NCBI GenBank assembly: GCA_020747015.1
Contig: JAGTJM010000012.1
Location: forward strand, 496,001-560,000
DNA: 64,000 nucleotides
Reading direction: 5' to 3'
DNA from: Pyrenochaeta sp. MPI-SDFR-AT-0127
Lineage: Eukaryota > Ascomycota > Dothideomycetes > Pleosporales > Cucurbitariaceae
Positions 22,313 to 33,164 of the stretch are shown here, in pieces; the stretch's first letter is position 1; every line of letters starts with the position of its first letter. Below the pieces are notes generated by a model that saw only the letters and a list, made by a program, of their open reading frames with translations, had not been told where the DNA came from and did no database searches. Both the position numbers and the translations under genes were made by a program.

Positions 22313-23699
22313 ATTGCCTGCAACAGATCACGGTCAATATCAACAAAGAATGATCTCCGCAAACACACTCACATTAGATTGTACTCGAAGAGTACCTTTG
22401 GTCTAGGTTGACTTGCAATGACCAAAACGTGCTCGCAAACGACATATAGACTAGGATGTAGGATAAAAGGTACAGCTGGGTGCATTATTGTCACCGTTGA
22501 ATGATGCGACGTCCCCAATTTGGGCCCTTGGTCGTCTAAGTATCACACTATGGCACCTGAACGTAGGAGGCTTATGGCTCCCTGAGTGCTAGTCATTACT
22601 AGAGCGCGCAGGCTAATATCGTAACCGACGTTGGCCAGTACGAAGAGCTGAATGGGCTGGGCACCATGCAGTTGGTTGGCACGCAAACCCCCGCAGTTCC
22701 GACTAAGCCAGCCACACGACCGAGGACCACGTTTCGTGTTACCACATGGTCGATCTGCATGTGTGTAAGTTTCGCTAAACTTCGAATTCAGTTCACCGCA
22801 AGTGTCGGAATCGAAGCATGCCCGTCTTGGCAAGCCTTTAGCGAAGCGGGGGCAGCTTTTAGTTGACCTCAACCTTGAGAAGATCCCGCGCAGCCCTAAC
22901 AGTGGACTATAGATGTGGCACCTTCGCTCACAGTAAGGCTGAGCACCATAGTATCTCTCCGTCACCAAGGAGAATTGAATATAATCATGTTCCATAAGCT
23001 TGTAGAGGGAAGATTGTCTATTGGTAGCATGCTTTTGCTCGAGACAGTCGACTTACAACTTAATATCACGGCATAGGAACGAAGGCCTTTTGAAAGTGAC
23101 CATGATTTTGTCTTCTACGGAAAGCCTGTTTTCGAGTAAGAGCGGTAAGCCAATTAGCACTATCAACAGACATTCAAGGCCGTTCAATTATGCACACAAG
23201 CCATTGTTTCTCCGCGCCACCTGCATGCTGCAGGATGATTTGTTATGCCTAGAAGAGGCTTAAATCCGTCCAATGATTGAAGCTAACCCCGTCACTGCTA
23301 GAATTGGCGGAGAGGAGATCGTGCGCAGGAGTGATCAGCATTAAGCATCCTGGAATATCCATGTGAAACGTGCTGGAAAGTAGTTCAAAACTTTTAAGTG
23401 AGGTTACGTAGTATCTTGAATTCCAGGAGCAAAGGCTTGACCCTGACAGCACAATTGAAGCACTCAGCCGGTGGGATGGGTCAACAAATTTAACCAACCA
23501 GTAATCTATTATGCTGGTGTCGATCCCCATGAACACCACACTTGACCAAACAAACGGAAGCTTTCAACGGCATCCTCATGCACGCAACAATGCGGCACGG
23601 TCACTAATCAAAGAGCTAACTCTATTCTCTGCCGAAACGCCAGATCTCTCTCAGGTTCCCCATATTCGCTCAGATTATATCCCTTCAGCCGCCACCCAA
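22313..23699. other. Intergenic region, no gene supported
   Basis: About 1.4 kb between the divergent SAT4 and tyrosinase genes. A minus-strand frame of 150 codons (22543-22995) and several shorter ones have no domain, signal peptide or splice support, and their composition is not gene-like. Decayed sequence is possible but I could not match it to anything. Confidence 0.45.
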
Positions 23700-23732
23700 C
23701 CAATGGCAGCGCAACGCTAGAACAAAGTATAA
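23700..23732 (+). promoter_or_regulatory. CCAAT and TATA-like elements before the tyrosinase gene
   Basis: CCAAT is at 23700-23704 and TATAA at 23728-23732, about 60 bases before the tyrosinase ATG. This order and spacing is typical of a regulated fungal promoter. Confidence 0.45.
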
Positions 23733-23788
23733 GTTCTCAGTGACCTTCCTCGCTAAAACAAACTTCAGCCACCAAAAGGAGCTCAACC

Positions 23789-25069
23789 ATGGCTGCTCTA
23801 ACCTACCAGTACTTGATCGTCAATGCCGTTCCGGTGCTCCTAATTCTCCTCCAACTAGCTTCACCGGGTGGCTCCACCGGAACGTATGGTCCGGTGGCTT
23901 TCTCCCACTCGCCCTGCCGGGAACCGATCGTTCGGAAAGAATGGTACGTCATCAATTGGCACTCAAGCACAACAAAAGCTATGGCTGAAGATACTAAGTA
24001 TTGGGTGTGAAGGCGAACTCTGAGCGTGGCTGACCGCAAGTCTTACATCTCGGCCGTCAAATGCCTTATGAAAAAGCCAGCTTTGACGTCTGTATCGGAT
24101 ATTCCTGGTGTTTCAAACCGATATGAGGACTTTCTCGGGACCCACATTGTTCAGGCTACGAACATCCACTTTGTGGTATGACTAATCCCATGGCCTGTAG
24201 CCTCGTATAATGAACTTTCTATAGGGAATCTTCTATCCATGGCATCGGCTCATGTTGGTAGTGTACGAGAAAATGATGCAAAGTTGTGGCTATAGCGGTG
24301 CTCAGCCGTACTGGGACTGGACACTTGATGGTGGGTCTTTGGCCAAGTTCAGTAGCTCACCCGTTTTCGATACCGTGACTGGATTTGGCGGGAATGGAGA
24401 GTACGTCCCAGGAAACTTTTCGAATCCGCAGCAAGAATTGTTTGTTGGCGCCCCTTGGGATCTTCCTGACCGCACTGGTGGTGGCTGCATCTCTGACGGG
24501 CCATTCAAGGACTGGATCGTCAAACTGGGTCCTGGGACAAATATCAATCCAGGCCCGCACTGTGTACGACGTGATTTTGCTCCCATAACATTCACGAATA
24601 TGACTAGCTCAGCCAGTGTTGCTGAGGGGATGAGCATGCCCGACTTCGGTCTCTTCAGCAGCACCACTGAGTTCTCGGCTCACGGCGGCGGCCACTTAGG
24701 TGTCGGAGGCCTCTACGGTACTATGTCAGATCAGTGGTCGAGTCGTAAGTTGTATTCCAACATCTCTACAACAAGGTATCCATGATTGATACTAACTTGA
24801 TTTTAGCGAGTGACCCAATCTTCTACCTGCACCATGCCAATCTGGATCGCCTGTGGTGGTCCTGGCAATCCAAGGACCCAAATGCAAGGCTCTCAGATAT
24901 TTCAGGTCCCCTCGTTCAATTCGATTATGCTAATCAGCAAGGGGAAAATGCTACTCTTGATACCAAGATCAGACTTGGCCAATCTGTGAACATAACGCTC
25001 ACGGTTCGTGATGTGATGAACATTCAAGGGGATTTGCTCTGCTACAAATATGACAAGCTGTATGTCTAG
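23789..25069 (+). CDS. Secreted short-type tyrosinase
   Basis: Four exons (23789-23943, 24013-24175, 24225-24744, 24807-25069) encode 366 residues. Residues ~8-28 form a hydrophobic signal peptide. The type 3 copper site is complete: CuA histidines in FLGTHIVQATNIHF and GIFYPWHRL, and CuB histidines in SAHGGGHLG and FYLHHANLDRLWWSWQ. PYWDWTLDGG is also characteristic. The protein ends shortly after the catalytic domain and lacks the long C-terminal lid of classic fungal tyrosinases, so it belongs to the short secreted class. Expected activity is oxidation of phenols or catechols to quinones, with a specialised natural substrate possible. Frame is restored at all three introns. Confidence 0.92.
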
Positions 25070-25199
25070 GTGAGTCTGGGGTGGTGGAATAGTCGATTGT
25101 TTGGAAAGGGTTAGTAGCTTGGTGACGTAAGAGCTTTGAGTTGCCTACGAACCTTGAATGACTGATTGATCATCCCTCCCCTTGCGCACAAATCTCAAC

Positions 25200-26198
25200 A
25201 TGTCCACTCCACCTGGGTCAGAAAGTCATATTGATCAAATAGACTCCAAAACAGACCTTAAAATCACTCTTATTGGCACAGGCACCATTGGGCTCTCTTT
25301 CGCTGCATTTCATCTCTCGCACCTCCCTGACCCGTCACAGCTTACGATATACGACACACGACCAGATGTGCGAAACTACATTCGTGAAAATCTGCCAGCC
25401 TTCTTCCCAGACCAAGTCAATGCCGACTTGTTCTCCAAGATCAAAACGGCGGCCACGCTGCAAGAAGCCGTGGCTGGTGCAGACATTGTTCAGGAGTCTG
25501 GACCTGAGAATCTCCCATTCAAACAGCCACTATGGTCTGAAGTAGAAAAATATGCAAAAGAAGATGCCCTGCTGTGGAGTAGCACATCCGGAATCCCAGC
25601 TTCCCAGCAAGCACAGGATATGCGCGACAAATCGCGCTTGTTGGTCGTGCATCCGTACAATCCCCCACACATTATGCCGTTGTTGGAGCTAGTGCCCTCA
25701 CTAGAGACATCAGACGACGTGATCCAGCGCACAAAGACCTTTTGGACAGACCGGGGAAGAGTACCGATCCACATCAAGAAAGAAACGACAGGCTTCGTCG
25801 CCAATAGACTCGCCTTCGCGCTGCTTAGAGAAGCGATTCATATTGTAAATGAAGGTGTAGTTTCTGTTGGCGAACTCGACAGCATTGTAGAATCGAGCAT
25901 GGGGCCAAGATGGGCAGTTGCCGGGCCGTTCAAGAGTTATCACGCAGGAGGTGGGCCGGCCGGGCTGGAAGGCTTCTTTAAGAACATTGGCGGCACGGTG
26001 CAAGAATGCTGGAATGATGCAGGTACCGTGAGCGTGGGGGATGGATGGGAGAAGAATGTATTCCAGCAAGCTCAGGAGACATATGGCACAACCGATGTTG
26101 AGGAAAGAAATCGCATCACGAAGCGGTTGCTGGACGTATTGGCTGAGGAGAAGGCAAAGAGCAGGGGTGAGACTAACCCCGCAAAGCCTTTCTCTTGA
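25200..26198 (+). CDS. 3-hydroxyacyl-CoA dehydrogenase family protein (lambda-crystallin/gulonate dehydrogenase-like)
   Basis: Intronless, 332 residues. The Rossmann NAD-binding motif is LIGTGTIGLSFAAFHL, followed by the acidic residue after strand 2 (IYDTRPD). Then come IVQESGPENLPFKQ, SSTSGIPAS and the HPYNPPHIMPLLELV stretch with the family catalytic His. The C-terminal helical domain begins KKETTGFVANRLAFALLREAIHIVNEGVVS. Size and motifs fit single-domain L-3-hydroxyacyl-CoA dehydrogenase relatives that oxidise a hydroxy acid or hydroxyacyl-CoA with NAD+. No PTS1 or mitochondrial leader is visible, so it is probably cytosolic. The ATG at 25200 is the first in frame. A decayed partial copy lies 4.4 kb upstream. 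Confidence 0.9.
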   Translation: MSTPPGSESHIDQIDSKTDLKITLIGTGTIGLSFAAFHLSHLPDPSQLTIYDTRPDVRNYIRENLPAFFPDQVNADLFSKIKTAATLQEAVAGADIVQESGPENLPFKQPLWSEVEKYAKEDALLWSSTSGIPASQQAQDMRDKSRLLVVHPYNPPHIMPLLELVPSLETSDDVIQRTKTFWTDRGRVPIHIKKETTGFVANRLAFALLREAIHIVNEGVVSVGELDSIVESSMGPRWAVAGPFKSYHAGGGPAGLEGFFKNIGGTVQECWNDAGTVSVGDGWEKNVFQQAQETYGTTDVEERNRITKRLLDVLAEEKAKSRGETNPAKPFS

Positions 26199-26268
26199 TT
26201 GTTCGCACCTAAATGTTGTATAGTGTTGTTCTAACATATACCATGAACTTGCCATCTATACAAAATAT

Positions 26269-29200
26269 TCATACACTCGTACTATATCCGCCTCCAAGCC
26301 CTCTTCTTCCTTTCCACCTGACATACCACTTTCGTCCCTCGTCAGCCCAGAACACACAACTCGCGACCGCCAACAAGTGAGCAATGTCCAAAAGGCCCAA
26401 GGCTTCGGTTTGGAAGACACGCTGTAGCGGAGGGAAATAGATGACCATCATCTGGCCTATCAATGAGCCCGCAACAGCATAATTGAACATTTTGTTTTCA
26501 AAAACGCCAATCTCGCCAGCTAGCACAGACTTGCTGGACGAGCGGCAGGTAAGGGCGTTGAACATATCGAACAGGACGAAGCAGGTGAAGGTCATGGTAG
26601 TGTCGCGCGCGGTGACTTCGTTGTCATCGCTCATTTCGAGGTAGTATGTTGTCAGCGTGCCGATCATGATGATGGTAGCGGATTGCAAGACACGTTGAAT
26701 CAAGGGGCGTGTGAGGACGCGGGCTTGGCGAGGGCGAGGGGGCAAGGCCATGACAGCTGGATCAACGGGTTCAACGCCGAGGGATTGTGCAGGTGGGCCG
26801 TCCATGAGTATGTCTGTTGTTCATGTTAGCACATATGAAATATCTGTCCGGGGGTAAACGTACTTATCCAAAGAATCTGCATAGCGTTGAGCGGATTCTT
26901 GAAGCCCAAGAAAGTACTGAGAAGCACTAGACTTAGTGCTGCAGCGCTGGTACTAAGCTGGAACGTGAGGAAGTTCTGGATGTTGTAGAATATGCCCTTG
27001 CCCTCTTCAATCGCGTTTAGAATAGTCGCAAAGTTATCGTCCGTCAGGATCATGTCCGCAGCCTCCTTTGCAACGTCTGTTCCCAGTCTACCCATTGATA
27101 TGCCGATATCAGCCTTTTTCAGAGCGGGAGCATCGTTCACGCCGTCACCTGTCATAGCCACCACATCCCCCCGTGACTGGAGTGCGCGGACAATTTTCAT
27201 CTTGTGCTCGGGGCTAGTACGTGCGAAGATTGATGTTGTTGCGATGGCTTGGGCGAGCTGCTCCTCGCTCATTTGATCTAATTCGTCCCCTCGTATTACC
27301 GAGCGTCCGATCGCCGAGTTTGCAGTAATTGGCATTCCCAAGCTCTTTCCAATGGCAACTGCTGTCGTTTCTGCGTCACCCGTGATCATTATGACCTTGA
27401 CCTTGCCAGCCATCAGGCGTCGAATCGCCCTCTCGACACCCTTTCGAGGTGGGTCGTTCATACCAACAAGACCGGCAAAGACAAGGCCGCGATACTGCTC
27501 ATCGTCACCGAGTGTGGAGTTTGTAGGAAGGGCTGGTGATGAATGACCGCTGGTGGTTCGCTTCTTTCCTTTTGAAGCACCACTTGCGAAGCCAAGCACA
27601 CGCAAGCCTTCCTGGGCCATCAATTCTGCGGCTTTCAAGGCGTCTTGCCTCCGTGCTTGGTCCAGAACAACTTCTTTTCCTTGCGCAGTGACGTACGTAT
27701 CGCAGCGGTCCAACACTTTCTCGATTGCTCCCTTGATATATGCAAAATCGCCCCCGGGGGTAAGCTCTCCACCGGTATTGCTCTTGATTACAACACCCAT
27801 CCACTTCCTTTCTGAGCTGAAAGGTGTCTCGAATTTGCGGTCACCGAGCCTTTCTCTGACATCGTCTTCGCCAAAAGCATCAAGGAGATCAAGCAAGGCA
27901 ACATCTGTAGGCTGGCCTACCCATCGGCTTTTGGCCAGAGAGTTGTCATCGCCAAGTGTCGACGATAGCACAGCTGCCGTCGATGCTGATGCAGCCTGAT
28001 CGCTTAATAAACGGGCATTGTTGACAATGTTGCCAATTCGCAAAACATTGCGAGTTGGTGGGTCAAGGTCTGTGGAAGCATGCTTCTGCTTGACATCGAC
28101 CGGGTTTGGTTCGTCAAGATGCCATATCTTCGTGACAGTCATGTGGTTCGTGGTCAGTGTACCTATTTACTGTCAGAGCGCCAGTTTAGTGAAGTTTTAT
28201 CGTAAAGCTTACCTGTCTTGTCGGTGCATACAACATTGACGGAAGCCAGTGTCTCGACGCTTGGCAGACGTCGAACGATCGCATCCCGCTTCGACATTCT
28301 GAGCACACCCAATGCAAGTGTAACAGTGACGATAATGGGTAGTCCTTCTGGGATAGCAGCAACCGCCAATGAAACGGCGATTTGAAAGACTTCCAGGAAC
28401 TTCCACCCTCTCCAAAGACCAACTAGGCCAATAAAAGCAATGACGCCAAAGGACATATAACTTAGGTCCTTTCCAAGTCGGTCCATGGAAAGCTGCAATG
28501 GCGTTCGTGGACTTTCAATCTCTTGCAACGATGCTGAAATAGCACCAAACTCCGTATTCCCTCCTGTACCAATGACAATGCCCTGTCCATACCCTGATCG
28601 AACCAATGTCCCCATGAATGCAATGTTTTTCTGATCGTTAAGTCGTATATCAGCACCAACAGTCCCGGCAGCTTCAGAAGCATAGAACGGCGAGCTAGGG
28701 CGTTGATTGCCTGGCGCAGGCGTTATGGTATCCGGCGACTTCGCAACAGGCTCATTCTCTCCAGTCAGGTTTGACTCGTCGATGCTGAGGTCTGCCGCAT
28801 GCGTGATTCGTATGTCCGCGGGTATGCGGTCTCCGGTGTGGAAGAGCACCAAATCGCCCGGTACTAGCAATGTCGCAGAAATAGTAGCAGACTTCCTCTC
28901 TGCTGCTTCTAAAGATGCTGGTGTGTCTTTCAAATTGTCCAATTCTATGCCCTCCGTCGCCGAGCCATTTGGCAACCGACTGTTCCGTGGCTGCTCAACG
29001 CCAGCTCGAATGATGTGCGCCGAGTGTGGGACCAATTGGTTTAATGCTTCAATGGACTTCTCAGACCGGTATTCTTGTACAAAACCAACCGTCACCACGA
29101 TTGTCACTGCTACTGCTATGCTGACTGCATCTTCGAGGTTGCCCATCAAGAAGGACACGGCCGCCGAGCCTAGCAACAAGAGGATGAGAGTCTCCTTGAA

Positions 29201-29582
29201 TTGCTTGATGAATCGGAGCCATAACGGCTCTGGCTCTTCGTGTGGAAGCTCATTGTGGCCATGGATGTGTATGCGCGCCGAAGCATCGGAGGAGGAGAGG
29301 CCATGGCTCACAGAGGTGGCCAGCCTATGCGCAGTCTCTTGCGGGGACAGGAGAGAGTATGCTGATGTTATTGACTATTGGAAATGTTATGTTAGCGGCG
29401 TACTGCGAGAGCAAGTGCCTTTGGAGATGGTGGGTATGGAGGGATCTGCATACCGAAGGCGTTGCGCTTCGCTGTTGTGGCGGCTCTGGGGGCTGCAGCA
29501 ACGGCGAGGCAGCGCGGGAGGGCTTTGAGGGACCGGCTGAGGCATGGTACAGCGGTAATGAGGGCGTCGACGCTCTTGACAT
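26269..29582 (-). CDS. PMR1: Golgi Ca2+/Mn2+ P-type ATPase (PMR1/SPCA)
   Basis: Four exons (29582-29454, 29374-28213, 28162-26864, 26813-26269) give 1044 residues. The N-terminus is Ser/Pro-rich, then the actuator region has GFVQEYRSEKSIEALNQLVPH, a PMR1 hallmark. SIDESNLTGENEP is the TGE loop; CTDKTGTLTTN, assembled across intron 2, carries the phosphorylated Asp; MITGDAETTAVAIGKSLGM and AMTGDGVNDAPALKKADIG complete the catalytic core. Helix 6 contains QILWINILMDGPPA, joined across intron 3, with the ion-binding Asn and Asp. The pump loads Ca2+ and Mn2+ into the Golgi for glycosylation and secretion. An insertion of Gly/Ser-rich residues (SKGKKRTTSGHSSPALPTN) in the nucleotide domain is mildly unusual. 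It converges with the dehydrogenase gene, with stops about 70 bases apart. Confidence 0.96.
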
Positions 29583-30719
29583 GTTGGCATGGCCAAAAGG
29601 CCAGTTGTGTGCCACGCTCGAACGTGGCCTGTCTGTGGATAACTAGTGTGGAAAGGGGTCTGGATAGGTCGATTATCGCATTGATGCTGCGCTAACTAGA
29701 CAAGAGCGCTCCAAAGAACTAAGGGTATCACAGAAGAAGCGCAAAAGTATGGACAAGCAATGAAGGTGGTCGTCTCGGGACAGGGAAGCCATCCGAATGC
29801 AGATCGATGAATTAAAACGTCAAGCATTCGGCAGTCTGGCAGCAGGGGCCCGCCGCGACCTGGGTCTGGCCACGCGTTTCAAGTCACCCAAGTCTTCCTC
29901 CAGGTCAAACCAATAGTGCTGCCGTGCGCAACTCAGGAGGAGAAAGGCTCCATGGGCTCCTCCTGGCACATTCTGCGATTATCAGACATAGCCCGAGTGT
30001 GACGGATGCATCAAGACGCTGTACAGCCTTGGGCCTTGGCAGGGACGGATTCGGCGCTGGGAGCTGCACGATCAAGTGATGGCGCGCTTTCAGACATTCG
30101 CTCGCTTGTGATGTCATTCTTCACATGGCCCATTGAGCACTCAAAAGTGAAGCCCGATGTCTTTGGAAGGCGGCTTTATGCTCAGAGCTCCCGGGCTAGG
30201 AGACGGTAGCTGGAAGATATATCGTTCAAGGCAAACAGGCGACGACAAGTGTCTGCTACCAAGGCCACCCAGGCACTCAACGTGCTCAACCACGCCATAT
30301 CGCCTGTGATTTGCCATTCACTCCTCAAGTACAGTAACGCACGACTCTCCGCGCATGGCAGAGCCGTGCTGGAGTGAAGGTGTCGTGGGCGGTGCCCAAG
30401 AAAGCATCTGACTAAGCGGGAACCGCTGGATCGTGCAACCCCAAGATTCTCCCAGCCTCATACCAGCCTCACAACCCTGCCAGAACCCGGACCATCCACC
30501 CACCCACGCGCATCCTCGACACCATCGGCGCTCGACGTTTCTCGACATCTACGCCCTTTGCTACGGTTGCGCGCCATCTTTGGATCCTCTTGAACCGCTG
30601 TCGGCGCGCGAACACAGTTGGCGCATCCCCTCGCCGCCGACGCGCCGACGTAAACAACACCCAACAACCCGCGACTTCTCCCCAACCCCACTCACGACCA
30701 CCTTTCCACAGTCACCACC
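29583..30719. promoter_or_regulatory. Divergent promoter region between PMR1 and RAD21
   Basis: This 1.1 kb gap separates two divergently transcribed housekeeping genes and should contain both promoters. The part next to RAD21 (30430-30719) is C-rich with CCAACAACCC-type pyrimidine/CA runs, as in fungal 5' leaders. No other gene is supported. Confidence 0.5.
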
Positions 30720-32677
30720 ATGTTTCTTCCCGAGGATCTCTTGTTCAAGTCTGGCCAGCTTGCTCGCGTCTGGCTGGCTGCCAATCAGCACAAGAAGCTC
30801 ACCAAAGCTCAAGTGCTGCAGGACAAGATTGATGAGGACATCCAAGTCATCATCCGTCCCGAGGGGGCTGCCGGCGGTCCGCTTGCGTTGCGTTTGAATG
30901 GACAGTTGCTTCTTGGTGTTGTGCGCATCTATCACAGGAAGGCGCACTACCTGCATGATGATTGCAACGACGCGTTGTGGAAGATCAAGATGGTAAGCTT
31001 TGCAACACACTCTTCACCCAGCCATTGCTGACGCGTCACCAGGCCTTTCGCCCGGGAAACATTGATCTGCCCGCTCAAACCCATGTTGCTAATCCCACGA
31101 GCTTGACCCTGCCAGACATGATCACAGATCTTGATCTCCTAGCCCCAATGCCAGATCCAGCACTCCTCCTCTCACAGGCTTTAGACGCGAACCTCGACTT
31201 TGGAAATACCACCGTGCCAGATTGGGACAATAGCCAGTTTCTGTCTGGTAGCATTGAGCAGCCGCGTATGGAAACAATGGCTCTCGGCGAAGACGACCTA
31301 AACTTGGACCTTGGAGAGGATCTGGAACCACCGCCCGCTTTCGATGAGGGCACTAGCATTGAGATCGGCCGTAATGCACCGCTGGAGCGACGCGCCTCCG
31401 AGGAATTCGGCTCCACTGTTAAGGACCTGATTGACGACGATCTGGGCCTAGACCTTGGCGACGACGACATGACAGACATGCCACATGCGCCTGAACTCAA
31501 CCTTGGTGATGATCTGGATATTACCATGGGCGGCATGACAGAGCTGGATCTCCCTGCAGTTTCGATAGCCGGTGATCTACCAGTGCGACCTGCTCAACGC
31601 GCCGAGTCTCCGCTTTCTGAGTTGAACGACGATGAAGCTACACGGCTTGCGCAGGAAGTCGCCGAGCAAAGCACCACCATGTTCGAACCTGACCAGGAGC
31701 AAGAAGAAGAAGAGTCGGTCCATCAAGCCAGGGCCAAGCGTAGAAGGGTCATCGCACAGGATGCTGAGACCATGATCTCCAGCCACCAGCTAAGGGAACA
31801 GCAGAACAATCGCGACAAGATCCTCAAGCCTGCCTCATTCCTGCCCCGTGATCCTCTCCTCATGGCTCTCATCAACATGCAGAAGTCTGGAGGTTTCGTC
31901 TCAAACATCCTCGGCGATGGCCGAAGTCAAGGCTGGGCTCCAGAGTTGAGGGGAATATTATCGTTGGAAGTTGTGACACGCCCAACTCAAAAGCGCAAGC
32001 GAGACAGTGGCGTTGCCGATCTAGGCACCACAGAAGATGAAGCAGCAGCTGAAGGAGAAAAGACACCACAGCTCGAGTTCGAGCACGACGAACCCTCAGT
32101 GGAAGGTGCAGGCTTTGGGCTTGGCGGTGATCATACCGCTCTCGAAGGATCCGACGACATCATTCAGCTTCCTGATGAGCCCGAAGTGCTACAGATTGGA
32201 GAGGATGATGAAGATGACTACTCGGCCATCCCTGACAACTTCGATGATACGACTGCCCCTCTGATCCACCCCGAAGAAGCTGGTCCTGTTTCGCTAGGCA
32301 CAAAACATGCCGTGCACCTTCTGCGAGAACGCTTTGGACCAGAGGCTGAGGAGAGCGAGTCGGTACGACAGAAGAACAGCATCGTATTCCAGGATATGCT
32401 TCCGGAGGCCCGGACATCGCGCTCTGACGCGACCAAGATGTTCTTCGAAATGCTAGTCCTCGCCACCAAAGACGCGATCAAGGTCGAGCAGCCTGCGAAC
32501 CAGCTAGGAGGTCCTCTGCGCATTCGCGCCAAACGAGGACTCTGGGGTCAATGGGCAGAAACAGCTGCAAGCGGCGAACTGGCTTCGCAGGCCCAGGCTG
32601 CTCCTCAGGCGGCAGAGCTCGATGCACCAGCTGAGGCCATCTTCCAGGGTCCCCCAGAAGTGTCCGTCTCTGCTTAA
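30720..32677 (+). CDS. RAD21: Cohesin alpha-kleisin subunit Rad21/Scc1
   Basis: Two exons (30720-30992 and 31043-32677) encode 635 residues. The N-terminal kleisin domain is clear: GQLARVWLAANQHKKLTKAQV, then LRLNGQLLLGVVRIYHRKAHYLHDDCNDALWKIKM, which binds Smc3. The middle is long, acidic and disordered, with candidate separase sites not assignable by eye. The C-terminal winged helix, which binds Smc1, starts near SRSDATKMFFEMLVLATKDAIKV and ends LRIRAKRGLWGQWAE. The protein closes the cohesin ring that holds sister chromatids together. The strongly acidic D/E-rich stretches match the family. Start at 30720 gives the universally conserved N-terminus directly. Confidence 0.96.
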
Positions 32678-33164
32678 AAGTTCGTTGTTATTCTTTGGTT
32701 GTCTTGGTGGCTAGGGTTTTGGTCATGGTCATCCGGCGGCGTTAGCTGGATACCCTTTCTTAGATGTGCATGACTTGCTTCTACATTGGAAACGGCTGTC
32801 TGGGATGGTGTATTGGCGTCTGGCTTTTTGTATTCAAAGTAGTGCTTGTATACACTGGTATCAGGAGTAGTGTAGCCGAATCACGAACATTAATTACTCA
32901 ATTCAGTTTCGCATTGTTCACCCTTGCTCCCCTTTTTGCAGATACGTGGTGCAGATGCTTTTGCTGCACATACGCGGCCCTGACAGTGTCTGCCTGGCAA
33001 TAGCGGGTTGTGAAGTTTGTCAGACTGGTCCAGAGTGTTGCGTGGATGTCCATAAACTGATGTTGCTGTCCATCTCGAACATGACGTCGGAAGCAAGGAT
33101 CGGAATATGTTCCACCGCCCTTTCCGATCAAAAATTTTGAGCCTCACCACCAGTCATCACTCTG
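32678..33164. other. Intergenic region between RAD21 and SUA5
   Basis: It contains the 3' end of RAD21 and the promoter of SUA5. Short open frames on both strands have no recognisable content. Confidence 0.4.

Noticed and set aside
22543..22995. 150-codon minus-strand frame as a gene
   Set aside because: No domain, leader or splice sites, and composition unlike neighbouring genes.
25710..26255. 181-codon minus-strand frame
   Set aside because: Antisense to the intact dehydrogenase gene, with no domain or leader.
28707..29528. 273-codon plus-strand open frame
   Set aside because: It lies antisense to PMR1 exons whose protein is unmistakable; the frame is a shadow caused by codon bias.
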